From Clostridia bacterium (GTDB lineage Bacteria; Bacillota; Clostridia; Oscillospirales; Acutalibacteraceae), in contig JAGAMK010000024.1 in the NCBI GenBank assembly GCA_017624735.1, forward strand, positions 1 through 47,585: a stretch of DNA of 47,585 nucleotides, given 5' to 3'. Within the stretch, counting starts at the first letter, position 1, and every line of letters begins with the position of its first letter. The notes under the pieces were generated by a model that ran no database searches, was not told the origin of the DNA, and was given only the letters and a program-made list of their open reading frames with translations. Position numbers and translations under genes: made by a program. Shown here piece after piece: positions 32,612-41,582 of this stretch.

Positions 32612-32905
32612 TTATTTTGTTAGTGTATTAAGAAAATCCGCTAATTTTAATTGTTCCTCTGTTTCTAATTTTGAAACAGCACTTGCTAAAAATGGGTGAA
32701 TATCTGATTCGCCAGTTGTAAAGAAATCTTTTAATGAAATGTTTAATGCCCAACAAATATATTCCAAATATTCTACAGTAGGTTGCTTGTTTCCCAATTC
32801 TATTTCTCTGAGATAACTTTGTGAAACACCCGCTAAATTTGCAAGTTTATTAACAGTAATATTTTTCTGTTCACGAAAATATTTTATTCTTTCACCAACA
32901 TTCAT
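32612..32905 (-). CDS. XRE family helix-turn-helix regulator
   Basis: A 97-residue DNA-binding protein. Residues 5-60 are the Cro/CI helix-turn-helix: IKYFREQKNITVNKLANLAGVSQSYLREIELGNKQPTVEYLEYICWAL. The C-terminal 35 residues are a short helix likely used for dimerisation. A GGAGGG ribosome binding site precedes the ATG. It is divergent from the lipoprotein gene at 33050, and paired CTATAG sites in the shared 145-base intergenic region are candidates for its operator, so it probably represses itself and its neighbours. Confidence 0.9.
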   Translation of the reverse strand: MNVGERIKYFREQKNITVNKLANLAGVSQSYLREIELGNKQPTVEYLEYICWALNISLKDFFTTGESDIHPFLASAVSKLETEEQLKLADFLNTLTK

Positions 32906-32935
32906 AAAGCACCCTCCGTAATTTAGATTTTATTC

Positions 32936-33014
32936 CTATAGTGTTAAGTATAAGCAAATTTTATCAATAGATTACAACTATAGAATTGACATGTTAAATC
33001 AATAGTGATAAAAT
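32936..33014. promoter_or_regulatory. Divergent control region with CTATAGT/ACTATAG inverted sites
   Basis: CTATAGT at 32936-32942 and ACTATAG at 32977-32983 form a wide inverted pair. The plus-strand promoter follows with TTGACA (32986-32991), a 17-base spacer and TAAAAT (33009-33014). The second site touches the -35 box. Binding by the adjacent XRE protein is inferred. Confidence 0.6.
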
Positions 33015-33049
33015 TAGAATGAACTAGGAATATGTGAGGAGGATTAATT

Positions 33050-34207
33050 GTGAAAAAAGTAAAAATATTCTCAGTTTTATTAGCTATTGTAATGCTGATT
33101 ACGACTTTTTCAGCTTGTGGTGGCAATAAGGTAAAGAAAAATGATATTGTGGGTCAGTGGTATGCTTCGGACGGAGAAATGGAAATTGATGTCCGTAAAG
33201 ATGGAACGTACGATGATGGTGGTTATGGTACCGGAACATGGAAATACCTTGATGACGGTGTAACAATTGAATTCAAGGATTTTTATGGTTCAACAAAAAA
33301 GACTACTGTAGTTAAGGATGAGTATGGGTATTCAATTTACAATGGAAGATACTACAGGGATGAGTATCCTGCAGAGAAACTGACAAACAATAATACCAAT
33401 TCTAATTCTGGTTCTGTTAATGGTAATGAAAATAATAATTTATCAAATGAAGTTTCCACAGGAACACAAAAAATTACAGTTGATGCATTTGCTGGAATTA
33501 GTTATGAGATAACAGGAATTTCACCATATTGTAAAATTTCAATAAACAATAGTGGCTGTAGTGCTGATGCACAGCAGAGAGTTACATATAAATTAGACAA
33601 AGAATACTATGCAAATGGTGAAACAGCTGTAATAACTGCATCAGTAATAAGTTATAAAGCAAAAGATGGAAACAATGAATATATTTTGAAAAATGAACAA
33701 TCGACTTATTCTGTATCAAATCAGCCAGAATATATAAAAACGATTGATAAAACAATAATATCAACTATTCAGAATGAGTTAGATGACTACGTGACAACCA
33801 GTGTTGCTAACGCAGTTAAAGCAGGACAAGGTGGCTGGATGGTTTCCAATTTGTTGGGATGCAATGTCAGTTCTGAAATGAAAAGTGTTAATAGTATTAA
33901 ACAGGGAGATATTTATTTGTCTGTTTTGAAACTTAACAAAGACCCTAATAGCAGATATAAAAATATGATATCCTTTACATATCAAGCAGCATATACTGGA
34001 AAGTATAAATCAGGGAATGTTTATTGCACAATTAATGCTGTTAACGTTGTTAAATATCCTGACGGCACAATTAAATGGGGTACAAAGAATACGGACGACC
34101 TTGATTTTGTTGCTGAAGGTACGGAAAATGGTGGAATGGAAAATTGTGTAACCACCTTAATTATGTGTAACAGTTCAGATTATAACATTTCAAAAGTTAC
34201 ATTGTAA
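33050..34207 (+). CDS. Lipoprotein of unknown function
   Basis: A 385-residue exported lipoprotein. Residues 1-23 are a signal peptide ending in the lipobox TFSAC, with Cys23 the lipidation site. Residues about 30-105 form a beta-rich domain, IVGQWYASDGEMEIDVRKDGTYDDGG...GTWKYLDDGVTI, of the lipocalin-like 'W....G...' type. A 30-residue Asn/Ser-rich linker follows. The C-terminal 250 residues start with ITVDAFAGISYEITGISPYCKISINN and contain a second beta-rich domain I do not recognise. GTG 33050 follows GAGGAGG. It is co-transcribed with the membrane protein 15 bases downstream and divergent from the XRE regulator. Confidence 0.8.
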   Translation: MKKVKIFSVLLAIVMLITTFSACGGNKVKKNDIVGQWYASDGEMEIDVRKDGTYDDGGYGTGTWKYLDDGVTIEFKDFYGSTKKTTVVKDEYGYSIYNGRYYRDEYPAEKLTNNNTNSNSGSVNGNENNNLSNEVSTGTQKITVDAFAGISYEITGISPYCKISINNSGCSADAQQRVTYKLDKEYYANGETAVITASVISYKAKDGNNEYILKNEQSTYSVSNQPEYIKTIDKTIISTIQNELDDYVTTSVANAVKAGQGGWMVSNLLGCNVSSEMKSVNSIKQGDIYLSVLKLNKDPNSRYKNMISFTYQAAYTGKYKSGNVYCTINAVNVVKYPDGTIKWGTKNTDDLDFVAEGTENGGMENCVTTLIMCNSSDYNISKVTL

Positions 34208-34222
34208 AAAGGAGAATTAAAT

Positions 34223-34792
34223 ATGAGTAATAAAGACAAAAGAATACTTGAACTAAATGATACAGTAAGAGAAAATCTCAAAAAGATGTATATTATTCTA
34301 TTAGGATTACAGATTGTAAAATTAATTTTGTGGTTTATGGAAACCTTCATTTCAAAAGTTTCTGTTGAACAAATGGATTATGAATACAGCAGAAATCATT
34401 CGTTTTATTCCGGTTATTCAGGTGGACCGATTATAAATATAATTGCTATTTTTGTTTCAATTTTATCTATTTTGTTGTGTGTATATGCTATTGGTAAAAA
34501 GTGTTTTGATAATAGATTATTTGCAAAAATATTGAAACCAATAATGTTAATTTCATGTGTTCATTATGCATTTTATCTCAGTCTTAGCATCGCAGAAACA
34601 ATGACCAACAGCAATAATCTTACTTCTGCGTATGGCGAGGGTATGGCTAAAGTTTATTCAGGTCCGAATTTCTTTGGAATAATACAGTTTATGGCGATAC
34701 TTGTTTCAACAGTAATTACATATAATATTTCCTCTAAAACAAAAGCCATTGCAAATTGGAAAAAAGAACAGGAAAAATTGACAACAATCTAG
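34223..34792 (+). CDS. Four-helix membrane protein of unknown function
   Basis: A 189-residue integral membrane protein. Helices are visible near residues 22-40 (MYIILLGLQIVKLILWFME), 70-90 (IINIIAIFVSILSILLCVYAI), 105-125 (ILKPIMLISCVHYAFYLSLSI) and 150-170 (FFGIIQFMAILVSTVITY), with charged ends inside. I recognise no family. AAAGGAG precedes the ATG, and the gene sits 15 bases after the lipoprotein gene, suggesting the two work together at the membrane. Confidence 0.75.
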   Translation: MSNKDKRILELNDTVRENLKKMYIILLGLQIVKLILWFMETFISKVSVEQMDYEYSRNHSFYSGYSGGPIINIIAIFVSILSILLCVYAIGKKCFDNRLFAKILKPIMLISCVHYAFYLSLSIAETMTNSNNLTSAYGEGMAKVYSGPNFFGIIQFMAILVSTVITYNISSKTKAIANWKKEQEKLTTI

Positions 34793-34800
34793 TAAACAAC

Positions 34801-34830
34801 AAAACCGCAGGTAGTTGCCTGCGGTTTTTG
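34801..34830. terminator. Bidirectional terminator
   Basis: CCGCAGG (34805-34811) pairs with CCTGCGG (34818-34824), flanked by A and T runs, between convergent genes. Confidence 0.9.
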
Positions 34831-34841
34831 TATGTTCTTAT

Positions 34842-36323
34842 TTAGTTATAATACAAATTATCGTTCTTTTTATATGGCTCATAAGTTGCATTAGTGCCGA
34901 GCTTACGGAGTGTTTCTTTATCAGTATCTGAAAGAACAACAGTTGCGTGAACATCGCATCCCTTTAAGCCTTTAATAGCTTCAAGAGCCTGTTTAGCAAG
35001 AGGGTTCATTGTAGCACATATTGAAAGAGCAATAAGAATTTCATCAGGATGAAGACTTGTATCCATCTCGTGCATTTTAACCTTCAATTTCTTGATAGGC
35101 TCAAAGACAGTAGGGGAGATAAGGAGAACATCATCACCGATATTAGCAAGTGCTTTAAGTGCATTAAGAAGCATAGCAGATGATGAACTTAAAAGGTCTG
35201 ACGCCTTACCGGTAATAACTCTGCCATCGTGCAATTCAATTGCAGTAACAGGAGCATTTGTTGTTTCAGAAAGATTCAGAGCAGCGGCAACAACCGGTCT
35301 GTCATCAGTGCTTATGTTCAACTGTTTCATAATGAGCTCAATTTTATAAAGTTCATTTGAAACATTTTTATTATTCTTCTGCTGAACAAGGTAATTACAA
35401 TGACGACGCAAAATTTCTTTCTTTGACGCCATCAAAACAACTTCATCGTCAATAATGCAATTTCCTGCCATATTAACACCCATATCAGTAGGTGATTTAT
35501 ATGGTGATTCGCCGTAGATTTCTTCAAAGATTGTGTTAAGCACAGGGAAATTTTCAACATCTCGATTATAGTTAACTGTTGTTACACCATAAGCTTCAAG
35601 ATGGAATGGGTCAATCATGTTAACATCGTTAAGGTCTGCTGTTGCTGCCTCATAAGCAAGATTTACGGGATGCTTAAGTGGTAAATTCCAAATAGGGAAT
35701 GTCTCAAATTTAGCATATCCTGCCTTGATTCCTCGCTTGTGCTCATGATAGAGCTGTGAAAGACAAACTGCCATTTTACCACTACCGGGACCGGGTGCTG
35801 TAATAACAACAAGTGGATGAGTGGTTTCAATATAGTCATTCTTACCGTATCCGTCGTCACTTACAATAAGTTGAACATCAAGAGGATAATTCTCGATAGG
35901 GTAGTGACGATAAACATTTATACCAAGATTCTGAAGTTTTTGTTCAAAGGCAATAACAGATGGTTGGTTTGAATACTGAGTGAGCACAACACCGCCAACA
36001 AAAAGTCCGAAACCATGATAGATATCAATCAAGCGTAGCACGTCAAGGTCATATGTAATGCCAAGGTCACTACGGATTTTATTCTTTTCAATGTCCTTTG
36101 CACAGATTGCGATAATGATTTCTGCATCATCTTTAAGTTGAAGAAGCATCTTCATTTTACTGTCCGGTTTAAAACCGGGAAGAACTCTTGCAGCATGGTA
36201 GTCGTCAAAAATCTTACCACCAAATTCTAGGTAGAGCTTACCACCAAATTTACTTATTCTTTCCTTAATATGTTCCGACTGCAGTCGAAGATATTGGTCG
36301 TTATCAAAACCTAATTTACGCAT
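34842..36323 (-). CDS. DUF1846 family protein
   Basis: A 493-residue cytoplasmic protein matching from memory the DUF1846 family: MRKLGFDNDQYLRLQSEHIKERI at the start, a Rossmann-like centre with VVITAPGPGSGKMAVCLSQLYHEH (a P-loop-like phrase), then KFETFPIWNLPLKHPVNLAYEAATADLNDVNMIDPFHLEAYG. The C-terminal half contains ATM and LHP segments typical of the family. The function is not established. ATG 36323 is preferred over an upstream GTG because AGGTG lies eight bases before it. It begins 18 bases after the AI-2E-type gene and may be co-transcribed with it. Confidence 0.9.
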   Translation of the reverse strand: MRKLGFDNDQYLRLQSEHIKERISKFGGKLYLEFGGKIFDDYHAARVLPGFKPDSKMKMLLQLKDDAEIIIAICAKDIEKNKIRSDLGITYDLDVLRLIDIYHGFGLFVGGVVLTQYSNQPSVIAFEQKLQNLGINVYRHYPIENYPLDVQLIVSDDGYGKNDYIETTHPLVVITAPGPGSGKMAVCLSQLYHEHKRGIKAGYAKFETFPIWNLPLKHPVNLAYEAATADLNDVNMIDPFHLEAYGVTTVNYNRDVENFPVLNTIFEEIYGESPYKSPTDMGVNMAGNCIIDDEVVLMASKKEILRRHCNYLVQQKNNKNVSNELYKIELIMKQLNISTDDRPVVAAALNLSETTNAPVTAIELHDGRVITGKASDLLSSSSAMLLNALKALANIGDDVLLISPTVFEPIKKLKVKMHEMDTSLHPDEILIALSICATMNPLAKQALEAIKGLKGCDVHATVVLSDTDKETLRKLGTNATYEPYKKNDNLYYN

Positions 36324-36341
36324 AAAATACACCTACACAAT

Positions 36342-37544
36342 CTATGGGATAATCTGTTCGGAAACAGTTGCTTGTTCATCGTCATTTTCTTCCGCAACGG
36401 TGATGTTCTCTTTTTTTGAATTTAACCATTTTGTAATAATCGCATATATGGCTGAGGCAGTAGGTACTCCTAAGAGAATACCCATAATTCCACCAAGATT
36501 TCCACCTATAATAACTGCTATAAGAACAATAATTCCAGGTAAACCAACAGACTTACCAACAATTTTTGGATAGATAAAATTATTGTCTATAGCTTGGAGA
36601 ATAAGAACAAAAACAAGGAAGAATAAGGCTTTTATTGGACTTTCCATAAAAATTATGAAACAACCAACAAACTCGCCAATCAATGGACCAATAACAGGAA
36701 TGAGGGCAGTAACGCCGATAATTACAGAGATAACTGCTGCATTTGGAAATCTGAAAATACTCATTCCTATAAAGCAGAGAATCGCTAAAACAAAAGCGTC
36801 TGTAAACTGTCCACCAATGAAACTTGAAAAGGATGTTGATGTTATGTTGCAGATTTCACAACCCTTATCAAATGCTTTTTCAGGGAGTAATGCGTGAAAA
36901 AACTTCTTTGCAAAGCTGAGAATTTTTTCTTTTTCAGCAAGCATATATATTGAAACTATAAGCCCAAGAAGGATGTTTGTGAATCCTGATACAAGAGAGG
37001 ATGTGAAACTAAAAGTTGTGTTAACAATGCTGTTTGTATTTTCAAAAGTTAAGTATTTATCAGCCATCGCAACAAATTTATCAATATTGACACTTGGGTT
37101 ATGAAGCATTGAAGTGTCAAAGTCTATGTTGAATTTGGTAATAAGCTTTTCTACAAACAAAACAATTGATTTATAATATTGAGGTACTCTTTCTGCAATC
37201 AATTCAAAAGAGTTTTTAAGTTGAGGAATAATGGCGAAAAGCATGAGTGCGATGAATCCCAAAGAAAGAACAATCGTAAGCAAAAGTGAAATTGGACGCA
37301 CAAACTTGTTAACGATTTTTTTGTTGCTTTTGCTCATGGGACTAAGTAATTTTTTCTCTATTATAGTCATTGGTATGTTCAAAATAAAGGCAAGACAAAA
37401 TCCTACAATTACGGGAGCAAGAATTTTTAATAATTTAGCCCAGACAATAGCAACAACTGAAAGATTTTGAGAAATTGTAAAGACAACAATGGCAAAAGAA
37501 ATTAATCCAAGAATAGTCTTAATATTTTTCTTTGAAAAATCCAT
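36342..37544 (-). CDS. AI-2E family transporter
   Basis: A 400-residue integral membrane protein of the former DUF20 family. It has the usual three N-terminal helices (LGLISFAIVVFTI, LAPVIVGFCLAFILNI, LLLTIVLSLGFIALMLFAI), a long soluble middle segment, then GFTNILLGLIVSIYMLAEKE and the conserved C-terminal block with GVTALIPVIGPLIGEFVG, QAIDNNFIYPKIVGKSVGLPGIIVLIAVIIGGNLGGIMGILLGVP. Members export or exchange various solutes, and the name does not prove AI-2 transport. A short acidic tail (EENDDEQATVSEQ) follows. It leads the two-gene minus-strand unit with DUF1846. Confidence 0.93.
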   Translation of the reverse strand: MDFSKKNIKTILGLISFAIVVFTISQNLSVVAIVWAKLLKILAPVIVGFCLAFILNIPMTIIEKKLLSPMSKSNKKIVNKFVRPISLLLTIVLSLGFIALMLFAIIPQLKNSFELIAERVPQYYKSIVLFVEKLITKFNIDFDTSMLHNPSVNIDKFVAMADKYLTFENTNSIVNTTFSFTSSLVSGFTNILLGLIVSIYMLAEKEKILSFAKKFFHALLPEKAFDKGCEICNITSTSFSSFIGGQFTDAFVLAILCFIGMSIFRFPNAAVISVIIGVTALIPVIGPLIGEFVGCFIIFMESPIKALFFLVFVLILQAIDNNFIYPKIVGKSVGLPGIIVLIAVIIGGNLGGIMGILLGVPTASAIYAIITKWLNSKKENITVAEENDDEQATVSEQIIP

Positions 37545-37647
37545 TTTTTCACCTCAAGATTCCAAATTACCTAATAATTACACATAAATACAATTATAAT
37601 TATTATATACAAATTAATACATAAATTCAAGAGATTATCCCAAGGAA

Positions 37648-37683
37648 ATAAAAAAGAGATGAGAGAAAAAACTCCCATCTCTT
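37648..37683 (-). terminator. Terminator of the ketopantoate reductase gene
   Basis: AGAGATGAGAG (37655-37665) pairs with CTCCCATCTCT (37672-37682) with one mismatch. On the minus strand TTTTTTATTT follows. Confidence 0.85.
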
Positions 37684-37701
37684 TGGTTGTTTTGTATAAA
37701 A

Positions 37702-38718
37702 TTAAAGAAGGTCATCGAAAAGGTTGATGTTTTTTGCTTCTGCTTTGAGTTCACCGTTTTGAATTTTCTTAATCACTTCTACAATACGGTCATTGATAGG
37801 TGTTTTTACATTGTACTTTCTACCAAAATCACAAACAACACCATTGATTGCATCAACTTCACAAGGCTTACCTTTTTTCAAATCTTGAAGCATTGATGGT
37901 TCAATATCTCGGTGCTTTTTAAGTGCGATAGGGAGTAAGAAACAACCAAATGCTCTCTTTAAAGCACCTTTCCAATAGAAAAGACTAACAATGTTTTTGC
38001 CCTGTACAGGTGCGAACTGGACACCTGATGCGTGACCAACGTCAATGATTTCTTTCATACAGCGAATAGCAACTTTTTGTCCTGCCTTGTTTTCGGTAAC
38101 ATCTCCGAAAACACCGCCAACAACTGTACCAAGACCTGAGAATGTGGAGTTGATAAGTAACTTTGACCAACGAGCACCCATAAGATTTTCTTCTTCATGC
38201 ACAGGACACATCATTTCGAGTAAATCTTTAACCGTTTTGAACTGAGCATCTGTAATGCCATCCATTTTACCCATGTGGAATGAAAGAGAATCTTTATCGC
38301 TTGTAAGTTCACAAACACCAGGTTCAACAAGTGCTGCGCCCCATTCTACAGCACAACCCATTGTGTGTTCTGTGCCGATAATTTCTGCGATGCCGGGTTC
38401 AGGAATACCATTCTGTAATGTTACAACAACACCATCATCAGTAAGATAATCTTTAAGCATTGTAACAACTTCTTTGTTGAATAACTGCTTTGTAAGAAGA
38501 ACGATTACATCATATTTTCCTTCCATTTGGTCAGGTGTAATAGCCTTAACTGGTACTGTCATATCAACTGTACCAATAATTTTTGCTCCTTTTGTGTTAA
38601 GTGTTTCAACATGAGCCTTATTTCTGTTAATAAGGTCAACCTGACCACCATTTTTTGTGATGAACGCACCGAGTACAGTGCCCAATGAACCTGCACCGTA
38701 AATCGCATATCTTGCCAT
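37702..38718 (-). CDS. 2-dehydropantoate 2-reductase family protein (PanE/ApbA)
   Basis: A 338-residue NADPH-dependent reductase. ARYAIYGAGSLGTVLGAFI binds the cofactor, VIVLLTKQLFNKEVV and TLQNGIPEPG lie along the active-site cleft, and MGARWSKLLINSTFSGLGTVVGG contains the Lys/Asn/Ser of the catalytic region. It would reduce ketopantoate to pantoate in coenzyme A synthesis, or a related 2-oxo acid. ATG 38718 gives the normal N-terminus; the longer frame from 38736 lacks a ribosome binding site. It is a single gene. Because the family contains enzymes for other substrates, I have not given it the symbol panE. Confidence 0.9.
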   Translation of the reverse strand: MARYAIYGAGSLGTVLGAFITKNGGQVDLINRNKAHVETLNTKGAKIIGTVDMTVPVKAITPDQMEGKYDVIVLLTKQLFNKEVVTMLKDYLTDDGVVVTLQNGIPEPGIAEIIGTEHTMGCAVEWGAALVEPGVCELTSDKDSLSFHMGKMDGITDAQFKTVKDLLEMMCPVHEEENLMGARWSKLLINSTFSGLGTVVGGVFGDVTENKAGQKVAIRCMKEIIDVGHASGVQFAPVQGKNIVSLFYWKGALKRAFGCFLLPIALKKHRDIEPSMLQDLKKGKPCEVDAINGVVCDFGRKYNVKTPINDRIVEVIKKIQNGELKAEAKNINLFDDLL

Positions 38719-38797
38719 AATAGAACCCCATTTCAAGTTGTTATTTTTTTATCAAAGTCATTATATACTCATTTTAATAAAATTTCAATAGAAAGAC

Positions 38798-38830
38798 ATA
38801 AATAAAGGACGACAGTAGTTACTGCCGTCC
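38798..38830 (-). terminator. Terminator of the GH3 gene
   Basis: GGACGACAGT (38807-38816) pairs with ACTGCCGTCC (38821-38830) with one mismatch. T-rich sequence follows on the minus strand, but the plus strand also has TTTTT after it. Confidence 0.75.
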
Positions 38831-38841
38831 CAATTTTTGTT

Positions 38842-41448
38842 TTACATTATAATTCTTACAACAAGAATAATTGCATTTACAACATTTTTGAAGAGATATA
38901 AGATGTTTGAAACAGTATATGGCTCTTCAAATTCCCATTCATCAGGTTTAATGAAAAGGTCTGTAAGATAAGGAGCATCTTCACTTGGCTCAAGGAAAGC
39001 TTTTGTCTTCATCTTAACATTCATAATGTTTCTGCAAGCCTCGCGAAGTGCTGTTCCGAATCCAATAGGGTCGTTGTAGTATGCTTTTTCCATTTCAATA
39101 ATATGGGATGGCATACTGATAAGCCACAAACCAGTAAGCATTGTGTCGTTACCATTGTAAACACCAACAGCAGGACTCATGTAACCTGAACCTGTCATAT
39201 TGCTTGAATAGTCGGAAACAACATAGCCTGTGTAGCCCCATTCAGTTCTCAAAAGGTCATTAAGAAGCTCAGAGCAACCGCCACACCAGTTAGTGCCGAT
39301 TCTGTTATAAGCAGACATGATTCCGTCACAACCTGCTTCTTTAACTGGAATTTCAAATGCCCTTAAATAGATTTCACGCATTGTCTGTTCATCAGCCCAA
39401 GTGAAAATACCATTACGATGTGACTCTTGTTCATTCAAAGCAAAGTGCTTGATAGTTGTAATAAGTCCTTGAGATTTTGCACCTGCAACAATACCTGCAG
39501 CCATTCTACCTGAAATAATTGGGTCTTCGGAGAAATATTCAAAGTTTCTTCCACCCATAGGGTTTCTGTGAATATTTGCACCGGGTGCATACCAGATATC
39601 TGTATCCATTGCATCTGCTTCAATACCGGCACTTTCACCCATTTTATATGCAAGGTCATCATTCCATGTACAAGCAATTGCAGTAGCACAAGGATAAGCA
39701 GTACCACAATCAAAATATGTTTGACCGTGAGCACCTTTAACGCAGGATGGACCATCGTTATCATAAGTTTTTGGAACACCAAGTCTGTCAATTCCCTGTG
39801 TCTCGTAACCACTGTGGCAAACAAGCCAAATCATTTCTTCAAGAGTTAACTGGTCAAGGAATTTGTCCATAAGTTCAGGGTTTTCATAAACCTCCTGAAG
39901 CATAATAGGAGTTTCATATTCAACACCCATTTTTGGTGCTTCACCTACGAGCGTAGGCTCAGGGAGTTGGTCGGGATTCAAAATATCATCAGTAGCAGTA
40001 AGCTGTCTTGCAACAGGATATGTACCATCATAATCATTTCTTGAAAGAATAGTGAAATCACTGTATGCAAAATCAAAGAGATTCTTGATTTCGTTACCTG
40101 AAACAGCATCATATTTAACTACAACATCGTCTTTTACTGTGTATGTAAATGAATCAATGTGTTCACGGACATTTTCGCCAAGGATAATCTCATAATCACC
40201 CTTTTCAAGAATCCATGCTTCAAGATTGTCCTTATCGTAAGACATCATGTCGCTGATTTTGAATTCTACGGATACTGTTTCACTCTTTCTTGGAGCTAAC
40301 ATACCGGTTTTTCCGTATCCTGCAAGGCAGATTGCACTTTTTTCAATTCCACCTTCATAGTATGGTGCACTGTAATAAATCTGAACAGTATCTTTACCGC
40401 TGACATTACCTATATTTGTAACTTTAACATTAACAGTTATAGTTTCATCACCAATGTCGTAAGAAACTAGTTCTTTTTCAAAATTTGTGTATGAAAGACC
40501 ATAACCGAATGGATATTGAACCTTGTCTTTTGCAAATGTTTCAAAGTAACGATAACCTACGTAAATACCTTCAAGATATTCAACGTAATATCCGCCACCA
40601 TCATATTCATGAGTGCCGAAACATTCACTTGACGGATGGTCACTAATTTTGTAAGAAATTGTATCAGTAAGTCTGCCTGATGGATTAACTTCACCTGTGA
40701 GCATCTGTGCAACTGCTCTCATACCGAACTCGCCTGGAATCCATACCATAGCAGCAGCCTTAATGCTATCATACTCTTCGAGCCAACCCATTTCCATAAC
40801 ATTACCTGTGTTAAAGAGAACAATAACATTCTGGAATGAAGATGTAACTTTTTCAACGAGTTTAACTTCTTCTTCGCTGAGTCTAAGAACCTCCTCAGGA
40901 ATATCTGCAGTTTCCCTACTTGTACGGCTAATCATGATAATCGCAGTATCAGAAAAAGCAACTGCATTCTGCATGATTTCATCAGTAAGTTTATCACAAA
41001 CCATTTCTTCAAGGGAATTCTTTGCAAGAACTAATTGGAGAAGATTGTTTACAACAGTGTTACCTGTTTTTGGAGTTTCATTTCCACTACATTCTTGTTC
41101 ATAAAGAGCTCGGAGTTCAGGATTGTAGTTAATACCATTTTCGTCGAGTGCTTCGTAAAAAGTTACAGGGTCATCAGTTGTAATTGCACCTGAACCTGCA
41201 CCACCTAAAAATGGTACAACAGAACCTGCACCGAAGATGTTTACTTTTTTATTGCCAAGAGGTAAAACATTATCCTCGTTTTCAAGAAGAACAATTCCTT
41301 CTTGTTCAAGTTCAACAGCAACCTGACTTGACATAGCAATAATATCGGTAGGTACATTACCGCTGACTGCCACAGAAGATAATGGCAAACATGACAACAG
41401 CATAATAACTACCAATGTTATAGCAATTATTCTTTTGCTTTTTTTCAT
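38842..41448 (-). CDS. Secreted GH3 glycosidase with swapped domain order
   Basis: An 868-residue exported enzyme. Residues 1-28 are a signal peptide. Residues about 40-290 are the alpha/beta sandwich domain normally found second in GH3 (EQEGIVLLENEDNVLPL, AAAMVWIPGEFGMRAVAQML, GEVNPSGRLTDTI). A fibronectin-III-like domain follows at about 300-450. The catalytic barrel comes last (about 520-800), with DNDGPSCVKG, HRNPMGGRNFEYFSEDP, IKHFALNEQESHRNG and the nucleophile Asp in GYVVSDYS. The swapped order is known in some rumen bacteria's beta-glucosidases. The tail ends in a hydrophobic helix (ILYLFKNVVNAIILVVRIIM) that may hold it in the membrane. The sugar specificity is unknown. Confidence 0.93.
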   Translation of the reverse strand: MKKSKRIIAITLVVIMLLSCLPLSSVAVSGNVPTDIIAMSSQVAVELEQEGIVLLENEDNVLPLGNKKVNIFGAGSVVPFLGGAGSGAITTDDPVTFYEALDENGINYNPELRALYEQECSGNETPKTGNTVVNNLLQLVLAKNSLEEMVCDKLTDEIMQNAVAFSDTAIIMISRTSRETADIPEEVLRLSEEEVKLVEKVTSSFQNVIVLFNTGNVMEMGWLEEYDSIKAAAMVWIPGEFGMRAVAQMLTGEVNPSGRLTDTISYKISDHPSSECFGTHEYDGGGYYVEYLEGIYVGYRYFETFAKDKVQYPFGYGLSYTNFEKELVSYDIGDETITVNVKVTNIGNVSGKDTVQIYYSAPYYEGGIEKSAICLAGYGKTGMLAPRKSETVSVEFKISDMMSYDKDNLEAWILEKGDYEIILGENVREHIDSFTYTVKDDVVVKYDAVSGNEIKNLFDFAYSDFTILSRNDYDGTYPVARQLTATDDILNPDQLPEPTLVGEAPKMGVEYETPIMLQEVYENPELMDKFLDQLTLEEMIWLVCHSGYETQGIDRLGVPKTYDNDGPSCVKGAHGQTYFDCGTAYPCATAIACTWNDDLAYKMGESAGIEADAMDTDIWYAPGANIHRNPMGGRNFEYFSEDPIISGRMAAGIVAGAKSQGLITTIKHFALNEQESHRNGIFTWADEQTMREIYLRAFEIPVKEAGCDGIMSAYNRIGTNWCGGCSELLNDLLRTEWGYTGYVVSDYSSNMTGSGYMSPAVGVYNGNDTMLTGLWLISMPSHIIEMEKAYYNDPIGFGTALREACRNIMNVKMKTKAFLEPSEDAPYLTDLFIKPDEWEFEEPYTVSNILYLFKNVVNAIILVVRIIM

Positions 41449-41549
41449 AACAAATTTCCCCTTACATTGTTAATATATTTATTTAATCACAAAGCAAATT
41501 AAAAGACAATAGCAAATATACATAATGTACACATATTTATAAACTGACG

Positions 41550-41577
41550 AAAAAAAGAGGGTAGATAACTACCCTCT
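41550..41577 (-). terminator. Terminator of the alpha/beta hydrolase gene
   Basis: AGAGGGTAG (41556-41564) pairs with CTACCCTCT (41569-41577), followed on the minus strand by seven T. Confidence 0.9.
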
Positions 41578-41582
41578 AAAAA

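Noticed and set aside
36342-37544. AI-2 quorum-sensing export
   Set aside because: The AI-2E family name alone does not support this; no luxS or lsr gene is in the window.
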